DNA of 6,183 bases from Bacteroidales bacterium. GTDB taxonomy: Bacteria > Bacteroidota > Bacteroidia > Bacteroidales > F082. The position numbers and the translations under genes were made by a program. Each line of letters begins with the position of its first letter. Within the stretch, counting starts at the first letter, position 1. The stretch lies in the NCBI GenBank assembly GCA_017508895.1, contig JAFWRA010000113.1, positions 1 through 6,183 on the forward strand. The letters are read 5' to 3'. The notes under the pieces were generated by a model. The model made no database searches, was not told the origin of the DNA, and worked only from the letters and a program-made list of their open reading frames with translations. Shown here piece after piece: positions 1 through 5,988 of this stretch.

Positions 1-1247
1 AGGTCATCGGCATCGACCACGGTGCCCTCGCGCGACTTCATCTTACCGTTGGGCAGTTCCACCATACCATAGGAAAGGTGTTCTATATCGTTGCCCCACT
101 CGCGACCGAGGCGCACAAGAACGCGCTTCAGCACATCGAAGTGGTAAATCTGTTCATTACCCACAACATAAATCAACTTCTCCGGGTCGTATTCCTTGAC
201 ACGCAGTTGGGCTGTGCCAAGGTCTTGGGTCATATAGACCGAGGTGCCATCGCGTCGGAGCAGGAGCTTCTCGTCCAAACCTTCATCGCGGAGGTCGCAC
301 CACACGGAGTTGTCGTCACGACGATAGAGGACGCCTTTTTCGAGGCCTTCCTGAACCAATGCCTTACCCAATAGATAAGTCTGTGATTCATAGTAAATCT
401 TCTCAAAGGCAACGCCCATGCGTTTGTAGGTCACATCAAAGCCGTCGTACACCCATTGGTTCATGGTCTCCCATAGGTGACGCACCTCGGGGTCGTTGGC
501 TTCCCATTTCACCAGCATCTCACGAGCTTCCTGCATCAGCTTGGACTCAGCTTCAGCCTTGGCCTTGGCTTCTTCCTTGGCTTTCTCGTCCAAGGTGTCG
601 TAGTTGGCCGGCAGCAAGGATTTCACCTCTTCCTTGAACTTCTTGTCGAACAACACATAGAAGTCGCCGATGAGGTGGTCGCCCTTCTTGCCCGTCGACT
701 CAGGCGTGCAACCATTGCCCCATTTCAGCCAGGCCAACATGCTCTTGCAGATGTGGATGCCACGGTCGTTGACCAGGTTGACGCGCACCACTCTCTTGCC
801 ATTGGCCTTCATGATCTCAGAGACACTCCAGCCGAGGAGGTTGTTACGGATATGACCCAAGTGCAGCGGTTTGTTCGTGTTGGGCGAAGAATACTCAATG
901 ACCACATTCTTGCCTGAAACCGGTTTGCGACCAAACTCACGATTCTCATGATTTGCCTTGAAGAAATCCATCCAGAACTTGTCGGAAATCAAGAGGTTAA
1001 GAAAACCTTTCACCACATTAAACTTGGCAATCATGTCCGACTCCTTGATCATCTCGGCACCCATCTCGTTGGCCAACTGCTCAGGATTGCGGCATGCCAG
1101 CTTCACGAAGGGGAACACCACGATGGTCATGTCGCCCTCAAACTCGGGGCGCGTTTTCTGGAAATTCACCTGCTGTACAGGCGGTTCCTGTCCGTATAAA
1201 GTTGAGAATGACTTTATGAATAATTGTCTTAATACTTGCTCTAACAT
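1..1247 (-). CDS. argS: Arginyl-tRNA synthetase, N-terminal 415 codons (3' end beyond window)
   Basis: This gene charges tRNA-Arg with arginine in the cytoplasm (class I aminoacyl-tRNA synthetase). Reading the minus strand from the ATG at 1247 gives 415 uninterrupted codons to the window edge. Residues 1-110 fit the N-terminal tRNA-recognition (Add1) domain of ArgS. The catalytic Rossmann domain follows, with EYSSPNTNKPLHLGH at 118-132; HLGH (129-132) is the class I HIGH motif. The KMSKS-type loop is at 402-408 (KMKSREG), followed by TVVDADD, characteristic of ArgS. Roughly 170-190 C-terminal residues (anticodon-binding domain) should lie outside the window, judged from the usual length near 580-600. 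The start is supported by a TATTTTTG promoter element 22-30 bases upstream. GC content is high, like the pyr genes and unlike the divergent LRR gene. Because no stop codon is in the window, open stretches in other frames here are shadows. Confidence 0.97.
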   Translation of the reverse strand, partial: MLEQVLRQLFIKSFSTLYGQEPPVQQVNFQKTRPEFEGDMTIVVFPFVKLACRNPEQLANEMGAEMIKESDMIAKFNVVKGFLNLLISDKFWMDFFKANHENREFGRKPVSGKNVVIEYSSPNTNKPLHLGHIRNNLLGWSVSEIMKANGKRVVRVNLVNDRGIHICKSMLAWLKWGNGCTPESTGKKGDHLIGDFYVLFDKKFKEEVKSLLPANYDTLDEKAKEEAKAKAEAESKLMQEAREMLVKWEANDPEVRHLWETMNQWVYDGFDVTYKRMGVAFEKIYYESQTYLLGKALVQEGLEKGVLYRRDDNSVWCDLRDEGLDEKLLLRRDGTSVYMTQDLGTAQLRVKEYDPEKLIYVVGNEQIYHFDVLKRVLVRLGREWGNDIEHLSYGMVELPNGKMKSREGTVVDADD

Positions 1248-1263
1248 AATAAGATTATTACAA

Positions 1264-1273
1264 TTTGCGCAAA
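1264..1273. repeat. Perfect 10-bp palindrome in the argS/LRR divergent region
   Basis: TTTGCGCAAA is a perfect inverted repeat. It overlaps the argS -7 element and the expected argS transcription start. It could be an operator, but a single 10-bp palindrome in AT-rich DNA has limited significance, and half of it is the promoter element itself. Confidence 0.35.
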
Positions 1274-1277
1274 AATA
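1270..1277 (-). promoter_or_regulatory. Putative argS promoter, Bacteroidetes -7 element
   Basis: The minus strand reads TATTTTTG, an exact match to the Bacteroidetes sigma factor -7 consensus TAnnTTTG. It lies 22 bases upstream of the argS ATG, predicting a short 5' UTR of about 15-20 bases. The surrounding 14-mer TTTATTATTTTTGC is identical to the one at the proposed pyrB promoter. No clear -33 TTTG box was found. The call rests on the consensus match and position only. Confidence 0.6.
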
Positions 1278-1329
1278 ATAAAATTACCTACACATTATTT
1301 GTTTTTTTAATTTGGAAGCAAAAAAAACA

Positions 1330-1337
1330 TATCTTTG
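1330..1337 (+). promoter_or_regulatory. Putative promoter of the LRR protein gene, -7 element
   Basis: TATCTTTG matches the Bacteroidetes -7 consensus TAnnTTTG and is followed by C, as is common. It lies 32 bases upstream of the chosen ATG at 1370. A TTTG at 1311-1314 could serve as a -33 box, but its 15-base spacing is shorter than usual. Transcription should start near 1341-1344, downstream of the more 5' in-frame ATG-like codons, which supports the start at 1370 over any start near 1265. Confidence 0.6.
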
Positions 1338-1369
1338 CATTAGAAACTCACTCAAACACATTGAATGAT

Positions 1370-3739
1370 ATGAAGAACACAAAAAGAACTATTATTGAAG
1401 GCAACTTTATGTACATCATCTTAGCAATCTGCATCCTCGGCCTATCCAATCCTACAATAGCGTTTGATTTCTCTGCCACGTGCCCAACTGGACAAATGCT
1501 ATATTACAACATCATTGATCAAGACAACCATTTTGTAGCTTTAACTTACCCAGGAGAAGACTCCATTTCTCCTTACTACCCATTCGAGATGCCTACTGGA
1601 AACATCCTTTTGCCAACTAGTGTTCTCCATGATGGCATCAATTACTCGGTCACCGAGATCGGTGACTACGCTCTAGCAACTTGCTTCGGACTTACTGGAG
1701 AATTAATAATTCCGAGTACAATAACTCGCATTGGTGTTGGTTGTTTTTTGGGTTGTGAAGGTTTTACTGGGGCTCTGGTCATTCCTGAATCTGTAACAAT
1801 TATCGATGATGAGGCTTTTATGTCGTGCAGCGGATTCAATGGTGATTTAACCATAGGGAACAATGTCGTTTCCATTGGAAACTTAGCATTTGCATGGTGT
1901 GGTTTTACGGGTACATTAACTATCGGAGAATCTGTCAGTCAATTTGGGGCAAATCCCTTTTTATGGTGTACCAATATCTCTCGCATAGATTATAACGCCA
2001 AGAACAATACTTCTATCAATAGTAACCAATTACCGTTTAATAACATGGGAACATTTGATTGTATTAATCTTGGAGTTAACGTTGAGCACCTTTGTGATGG
2101 ACACATAACCACTTTTAGTGGATGCGTTTGTGATACATTTAATTTCAACGCTAAAAACCTTCAATTTAATTCTTCATATCAATGTCCGATCAAATGCCAG
2201 ATAAGCGTTCTCAATATATGCGACAGCGTCACAACCATTCCACAATATCTTTTTTATAGAGTAGGAGCAAATGAAATAAACATCGGCAACTCGGTAATCA
2301 CAATTGAAGACAATGCTTTTGCATATTCCGACATGACAAGTGTTACATTCGGAAACTCTTTACAATCGATTGGATTTGGTTCTTTCGAGAGTTGTTCTTT
2401 TCTTGAAGGCGTGGTGTTTCCTGAAAGCTTACAAGAAATCCAAACAGGAGCATTTAGATATAGCGGTGTGACCTACGCCATATTTCCATCTTCGCTCACA
2501 AAACTAGGAAATTATGCATTTAGCGCTAGTGCCCTTCAAACACTCTCCTTGCCCAATAGCCTTGACTCAATACATGATAATACTTTTAATCATTGCCAAG
2601 ATTTACATGAAATAATAAATTTTCCCACAGACATCAGATACATTGGAGATTATGCCTTCAGAGATTGTGAAAATCTATCCGAGATACCTCTTTTCCCTAA
2701 TACACTAAATCATATCGGTGAAGAGGCTTTTTATGGATGCTATGCGGCAAAAGGCGTTTTGTATATACCTGAAAGCCTGATTGAGATACCTGAAAGTGCT
2801 TTTCGTTATTGCTCTGAATTGGAAGGGATAATAGTCAATCCAAACAATCCAAACTATGACTCAAGATTCGATTGTAACGCATTGGTTTTAACCGAAACAA
2901 ACAGAATTATTCTAGGTTGTATAAACTCTACCATTCCTAACTCCATTACCACCATTGGTCAATTATCATTTTACAGCATCGAAGGTCTTTCTCAAATAAT
3001 CATAGGCAATACGGTCGAAACTATTGAATCCGACGCCTTTACCGCGTGTGCCAATCTTTCAACAGTTATTTGTCTCTGTGACACCCCACCAACCTTTATT
3101 GGAGCACCCTTTTGGTATATTGGCCCTAATCCACAACTAATCGTCTCCTGTGGAAATAAAGATGCTTACATGTCCTCTAATTGGAGCAGCCCTTCTGGTT
3201 TTGGTGACAATATTATAGAAGACTGCGATGAATACGCCATTATTCCGGACAACACTTCTACAGGAGGAGAAATCATTGTTTATGATAATACGGCTCAGAT
3301 GGGAGATATTGTAACAATAACTGTAATTCCAGATCCAAGCATGCAGTTATTATCAATTATCGCATACAATTCCGAAGATTCGACACAAACAATTCCAATT
3401 TATCCTAGTAGTTTAAAGAACCCTCTTTATTATTCACTTACAATGCCTCCTTTCCCCGTCACAATAATAGCAGTTTTTACTGATTATGATGTTTTAGTGG
3501 AAACAACTCCAATAAAAGCTACCATATTCCCCAATCCCACCAATAGCTTTATTACAGTAAAAGCCGAAAACATCAAACACATCCACATCAGTAATATGCT
3601 TGGACAGTGCGTATATGAATGCAAGGTCAAAGGAGATTCATTTGAGTACAATATTAGCAGACATAAAATTGGTACATACATTATCAGTATAGATACTGGA
3701 AACGGAATTATAACAAAACGTGTGGTGGTAACGAGATAG
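1370..3739 (+). CDS. BspA-like leucine-rich-repeat secreted protein with T9SS sorting domain
   Basis: This 789-residue protein is predicted to be exported and anchored or released at the cell surface. Its N-terminus is basic (K2, K5, R6) and followed by a hydrophobic stretch at 14-31 ending NPTIA, a plausible signal peptide. Residues 32-90 form the short N-terminal region usual in BspA-type proteins (LYYNIID, VALTYPG). Leucine-rich repeats of the LRR_5 type, about 23 residues, fill roughly 92-200 and 282-565, with the pattern IPxSVxxIGxxAFxxC. Between them are two copies of an NAKN module (209-212 and 260-263). A DTPPTF segment (571-576) leads into a region at 620-705 resembling divergent InlB B-repeats (GGEIIV, GDIVTITVIPDP, LTMPPFPVTIIAVF). 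Residues 712-789 are a T9SS type A sorting domain (IFPNPTNSFITV, GTYIISI, terminal KRVVVTR). An alternative start at 1409 has a GAAGG motif 7 bases before it but would lose the basic n-region. Related proteins are linked to adhesion; the ligand here is unknown. GC is lower than in the flanking genes. Confidence 0.9.
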   Translation: MKNTKRTIIEGNFMYIILAICILGLSNPTIAFDFSATCPTGQMLYYNIIDQDNHFVALTYPGEDSISPYYPFEMPTGNILLPTSVLHDGINYSVTEIGDYALATCFGLTGELIIPSTITRIGVGCFLGCEGFTGALVIPESVTIIDDEAFMSCSGFNGDLTIGNNVVSIGNLAFAWCGFTGTLTIGESVSQFGANPFLWCTNISRIDYNAKNNTSINSNQLPFNNMGTFDCINLGVNVEHLCDGHITTFSGCVCDTFNFNAKNLQFNSSYQCPIKCQISVLNICDSVTTIPQYLFYRVGANEINIGNSVITIEDNAFAYSDMTSVTFGNSLQSIGFGSFESCSFLEGVVFPESLQEIQTGAFRYSGVTYAIFPSSLTKLGNYAFSASALQTLSLPNSLDSIHDNTFNHCQDLHEIINFPTDIRYIGDYAFRDCENLSEIPLFPNTLNHIGEEAFYGCYAAKGVLYIPESLIEIPESAFRYCSELEGIIVNPNNPNYDSRFDCNALVLTETNRIILGCINSTIPNSITTIGQLSFYSIEGLSQIIIGNTVETIESDAFTACANLSTVICLCDTPPTFIGAPFWYIGPNPQLIVSCGNKDAYMSSNWSSPSGFGDNIIEDCDEYAIIPDNTSTGGEIIVYDNTAQMGDIVTITVIPDPSMQLLSIIAYNSEDSTQTIPIYPSSLKNPLYYSLTMPPFPVTIIAVFTDYDVLVETTPIKATIFPNPTNSFITVKAENIKHIHISNMLGQCVYECKVKGDSFEYNISRHKIGTYIISIDTGNGIITKRVVVTR
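1643..3064 (+). repeat. Coding region of the LRR_5 repeat arrays
   Basis: This stretch encodes the degenerate leucine-rich repeats of the surface protein (residues about 92-565). The repeats are clear at protein level: IIPSTITRIGVGCF, VIPESVTIIDDEAF, TIGNNVVSIGNLAF, NIGNSVITIEDNAF, YIPESLIEIPESAF and others. They are diverged at DNA level, with no long exact tandem copies, so recent slippage expansion is not evident. The array is interrupted around residues 201-280 by the two NAKN modules. Confidence 0.75.
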
Positions 3740-3785
3740 TTTAAAAAAATCAATCATTACTCTTACACCGAATCAAAAACTTTAT

Positions 3786-3793
3786 TATTTTTG
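3786..3793 (+). promoter_or_regulatory. Putative pyrBI-lemA promoter, Bacteroidetes -7 element
   Basis: TATTTTTG matches TAnnTTTG exactly and lies in the 14-mer TTTATTATTTTTGC (3781-3794), which is repeated base for base at the argS promoter on the other strand. It is the only consensus match I see between the LRR gene stop and pyrB. Transcription should begin about 3797-3801, at or immediately before the leader ORF's ATG. No convincing -33 TTTG box was found at the usual distance. Confidence 0.6.
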
Positions 3794-3797
3794 CAGT

Positions 3798-3825
3798 CCG
3801 ATGATATACTTAAACAAGCCATCGG
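3798..3825 (+). promoter_or_regulatory. Possible 5' hairpin enclosing the leader ORF start codon
   Basis: CCGATG (3798-3803) is exactly complementary to CATCGG (3820-3825), with a 16-base loop. The ATG of the leader ORF lies in the 5' arm. If transcription starts near 3798, this stem would form the very 5' end of the RNA, where it could affect leader translation or RNA stability. Six base pairs with a large loop is modest and may be chance. Confidence 0.3.
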
Positions 3826-3944
3826 AAAAGATTATCTGCACGGAATCAAATGGTTCCATCAAATTGAATTCCCTTTTACCCCATACTGACGGTCACATTG
3901 TTGGCCGTCTTTTTTTTGCTAACAACAACAAATCAAACAAATAA
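3801..3944 (+). CDS. Putative 47-residue pyrB leader peptide
   Basis: A short ORF runs from ATG at 3801 to TAA at 3942-3944. It begins [20 protein letters not shown] and its later part includes [16 protein letters not shown]. It crosses the whole terminator hairpin and its T run (the T run encodes LFF) and stops 4 bases before the pyrB ATG. It begins only 7 bases after the -7 element, so its mRNA would be leaderless or nearly so. I do not recognise it as a known protein family, and it has no signal peptide or membrane segment. The geometry (promoter, short ORF overlapping an intrinsic terminator, stop just before pyrB) matches that of the enterobacterial pyrBI leader, but the sequence does not. 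The inferred role is ribosome-coupled attenuation. The alternative is a chance ORF, since 47 open codons in AT-rich intergenic DNA is not by itself significant. Confidence 0.45.
   Translation: MIYLNKPSEKIICTESNGSIKLNSLLPHTDGHIVGRLFFANNNKSNK
3888..3917 (+). terminator. Intrinsic terminator, likely pyrBI attenuator
   Basis: GACGGTCA (3888-3895) pairs with TGGCCGTC (3902-3909) over 8 bp, one a G-U, around a 6-base loop, followed at once by eight Ts (3910-3917). This is a textbook rho-independent terminator for the plus strand. It lies 31 bases upstream of pyrB, and the A-rich stretch between contains no TAnnTTTG, so pyrB is probably transcribed through it. It may also stop read-through from the LRR gene, which has no other visible terminator. 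I found no upstream segment able to form a strong competing antiterminator, which favours ribosome- or protein-mediated control over a simple RNA switch. Confidence 0.85.
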
Positions 3945-3948
3945 GCCT

Positions 3949-4869
3949 ATGTCAATATCACTGAAAAACCGCAGCTTGATTTCCATCAGCGACTACACAC
4001 CTGAGGAAATCTGCCATGTCCTCGACATCGCCGAGGACTTTGAGAAAAACCCGCATCAGAACCTGCTGAACGGGCGCATCATCGCCTCGCTGTTCTTCGA
4101 GCCTTCCACCCGCACCCGCCTGAGTTTTGAGACCGCCATCCAACTGCTGGGTGGCAACGTCATCGGCTTCAGCAGCACCGCTGGAACGAGTATACAGAAG
4201 GGCGAATCACTCGCCGACACCATCACCATGGTAGCCAGCTATGCCGACCTTATCGTCATGCGCAACCCCATCGAGGGCTCTGCCCGCTTCGCTTCCGAAG
4301 TGTCGAAGGTGCCGGTCATCAACGCTGGCGACGGCGCCAACCAGCACCCCACCCAGTGCATGCTCGACCTCTACAGCATCCGCAAGACACAAGGCACGCT
4401 TGAGAACCTTGAGATCACCCTCGTTGGTGACCTGAAATACGGCCGCACCGTCCATAGCCTTGTGGAAGCCATGTGCCACTTCAACGCGAAGTTCAACCTC
4501 GTCTCGCCCGTCGAGCTTAAGCTGCCGAGTGTGGTGAAGCAACACATCAAGGACCGCAATCTCGAATACCACCAATACACCGAGCTGGAAGATGCCATCC
4601 CTCACTCCGACATCATTTACATGACCCGTATCCAACGCGAGCGCTTCCCCGACCCCGAGGAATACGAAAAGGTGAAGAACTCCTACGTGCTTCGCAACGC
4701 CATGCTGGAGAACTCCAAGCCCAACTGCCGCGTTCTGCACCCGCTGCCGCGCGTCAACGAGATCCACGTGGACGTCGATGCCAACCCGAAGGCTTATTAC
4801 TTCCAGCAGGCACAAAACGGCGTCTACGCCCGTCAAGCTTTAATTGCATCAATCTTAGGACTTAAATAA
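3949..4869 (+). CDS. pyrB: Aspartate carbamoyltransferase catalytic chain
   Basis: The enzyme joins carbamoyl phosphate and L-aspartate to give N-carbamoyl-L-aspartate, the committed step of de novo pyrimidine synthesis in the cytoplasm. The 306-residue product matches the usual family length of 305-311. The carbamoyl-phosphate site STRTR is at 53-57, with K84 in QKGES, HPTQ at 133-136 and HPLPR at 264-268. R166 (GRTVHS) and R227 (TRIQRER) correspond to the substrate-binding arginines of the E. coli enzyme. The ATG at 3949 is chosen because [16 protein letters not shown] aligns with the normal N-terminus. A more upstream TTG (3898) in the same frame lies inside the terminator hairpin and would add 17 unrelated residues. 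The start is preceded by an A-rich, unstructured tract typical of Bacteroidetes. The next gene, pyrI, starts 8 bases after the stop, consistent with class B dodecameric ATCase. Confidence 0.98.
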   Translation: MSISLKNRSLISISDYTPEEICHVLDIAEDFEKNPHQNLLNGRIIASLFFEPSTRTRLSFETAIQLLGGNVIGFSSTAGTSIQKGESLADTITMVASYADLIVMRNPIEGSARFASEVSKVPVINAGDGANQHPTQCMLDLYSIRKTQGTLENLEITLVGDLKYGRTVHSLVEAMCHFNAKFNLVSPVELKLPSVVKQHIKDRNLEYHQYTELEDAIPHSDIIYMTRIQRERFPDPEEYEKVKNSYVLRNAMLENSKPNCRVLHPLPRVNEIHVDVDANPKAYYFQQAQNGVYARQALIASILGLK

Positions 4870-4877
4870 TCTGAACC

Positions 4878-5345
4878 ATGGAAAAGAAAAAAGAATTGAC
4901 TGTTTCCGCCATCGAGAATGGCACCGTCATCGACCATATCCCCGCCGACAAAGTGTTCCAAGTCGTCAAGATCCTGGGCTTGGATAGAGTCAGCACCCCT
5001 GTGTATTTCGGCACCAACGTGGAGAGCAAGAAATACGGCACCAAGGGCTTCATCAAAGCCTCCAACAAGTACTTTGAGACCGAAGACGTAAACAAGATTG
5101 CCCTTGTCGCCCCCACTGCCTCCATCATCGAAATCAAGGACTTTGAAGTCGTGAACAAGCAAACAGTGACCATCCCTGACAGCATCGAGCACATTGTGAA
5201 ATGCTTCAACCCCAACTGCGTCACCAACAAGGAGCATGACGTGCCAACCAAGTTCACCGTCATCAAGGACGCACAAGGCAACATCAAGCTGCACTGCCAC
5301 TATTGCGAGAAGAACACCACGCAGGACAAACTTGAATTCATCTAA
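4878..5345 (+). CDS. pyrI: Aspartate carbamoyltransferase regulatory chain
   Basis: PyrI dimers bind nucleotide effectors (ATP, CTP, UTP in the E. coli enzyme) and link PyrB trimers into the allosteric dodecamer. The 155-residue product has the usual two domains. The N-terminal nucleotide-binding domain (about 1-100) contains GTVIDHIPA at 15-23; D19, H20, K60 and K94 fall at the same positions as the effector-contacting residues of E. coli PyrI, so allosteric control is probably retained. The zinc domain (about 101-155) has C109, C114, C140 and C143 (C-x4-C, C-x2-C), needed for contact with PyrB. It lies 8 bases after pyrB and 2 bases before lemA, so all three are probably cotranscribed and controlled by the leader upstream of pyrB. 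Confidence 0.97.
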   Translation: MEKKKELTVSAIENGTVIDHIPADKVFQVVKILGLDRVSTPVYFGTNVESKKYGTKGFIKASNKYFETEDVNKIALVAPTASIIEIKDFEVVNKQTVTIPDSIEHIVKCFNPNCVTNKEHDVPTKFTVIKDAQGNIKLHCHYCEKNTTQDKLEFI

Positions 5346-5347
5346 TC

Positions 5348-5929
5348 ATGAAGAAGACAAGTGTCATTATCGCCATCATTGTAGGCCTTATCCTCATATG
5401 GGGCATCGGTGTCTACAATGGTTTCGTGAAGAAACAGGAAGCCATGACTACGGCTTGGGGACAAGTGGAAAACGTCTACCAACGCCGTGCCGATCTGGTG
5501 CCTAACCTCGTCGCCTTAGTCAAGAACTACGCTGAATACGAGCAAGGCACCCTCATCGCCGTAACGGAGGCTCGTGCCAAAAAAGCAGCTGCCACCACTG
5601 TGGACATCGAGAATTACACTGAGAGCGACCTGAAAGACTTCCAAGCCGCACAAGACGACTTAGGCAGTTCCTTGAACCGTCTCATCGTTTCAGTCGAGAA
5701 CTACCCAGACTTGAAAGCCAATGAGGAATACCTTACCTTGCAGGCCCAACTGGCGGGCTGCGAGAATCGCATCCTGACAGAACGCCAACGCTTCAACGAA
5801 GCCGCCAAGGCTTACAACCAAAGCATCCGCAAGTTTCCAGGCAATCTGATTGCCAATATGTTCGGCTTTGAAAAACGGCCATATTTTGAGGCTGACGAAG
5901 GGGCTGAGGTTGTGCCAGAAACGTTCTAA
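5348..5929 (+). CDS. lemA: LemA family membrane-anchored protein
   Basis: The product has 193 residues. A basic start (MKKT) and one hydrophobic segment at about 5-24 anchor it in the inner membrane. The rest is a helical domain carrying the LemA signatures: VYQRRADLVPNLVALVKNY (43-61), ENYPDLKANEEYLTLQAQL (117-135), and ENRI with RFNEAAKAYN (139-157), ending with a conserved FPGNLIANMFGF segment (163-174). Biochemical function of the family is not established. LemA genes are often found with TPM-domain or membrane peptidase genes, but here the gene is last in the pyrBI operon and is followed by a terminator. Its ATG is 2 bases after the pyrI stop, implying translational coupling. Whether this link to pyrimidine synthesis is functional or an accident of gene order cannot be told. 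Confidence 0.93.
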   Translation: MKKTSVIIAIIVGLILIWGIGVYNGFVKKQEAMTTAWGQVENVYQRRADLVPNLVALVKNYAEYEQGTLIAVTEARAKKAAATTVDIENYTESDLKDFQAAQDDLGSSLNRLIVSVENYPDLKANEEYLTLQAQLAGCENRILTERQRFNEAAKAYNQSIRKFPGNLIANMFGFEKRPYFEADEGAEVVPETF

Positions 5930-5950
5930 AACAGAACTATCCATAATAAA

Positions 5951-5984
5951 ATTCGGGCGGGACCCATTAGGATTCCGCCCGAAT
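5951..5984 (-). terminator. Intrinsic terminator between convergent lemA and hydrolase genes
   Basis: ATTCGGGCGG (5951-5960) and CCGCCCGAAT (5975-5984) form a perfect 10-bp stem with a 14-base loop. On the minus strand it is followed by TTTATTATGG (extending the stem's own T), a fair U-rich tail, and it begins 4 bases after the hydrolase stop codon. On the plus strand the tail (CGTATTATCTACC) is weaker, but the stem lies 21 bases after lemA and probably ends that transcript too. Confidence 0.8.
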
Positions 5985-5988
5985 CGTA

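Noticed and set aside
477..917. A 146-codon plus-strand open frame, with others at 78-374, 359-637 and 948-1278
   Set aside because: These lie antisense to argS, whose minus-strand reading gives the HIGH and KMSKS motifs and an uninterrupted frame. They are shadows of a GC-rich coding strand.
1265..1369. N-terminal extension of the LRR protein from a start at 1265
   Set aside because: This start lies upstream of the predicted promoter, and the extra 35 residues would place the signal peptide internally.
3797..3801. UTP-dependent reiterative (slippage) initiation control of pyrB, as in some enterobacterial pyr promoters
   Set aside because: The predicted initially transcribed bases are not a homopolymer U or A run, which that mechanism needs.
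3842..3872. Antiterminator or pause hairpin in the leader (GGAA...TTCC, or GGAATCAA with TTGAATTCC)
   Set aside because: The stems are short or bulged and neither competes with the terminator arms. I could not support them as a switch.
3898..3948. N-terminal extension of PyrB from a TTG at 3898
   Set aside because: The added 17 residues lie in the terminator hairpin, T run and A-rich tract, and the ATG at 3949 gives a family-length protein with the usual N-terminus.
4207..4836. A 209-codon minus-strand open frame inside pyrB, and similar ones opposite pyrI
   Set aside because: pyrB and pyrI have all family motifs on the plus strand. The antisense frames show no recognisable domain and follow from codon bias.
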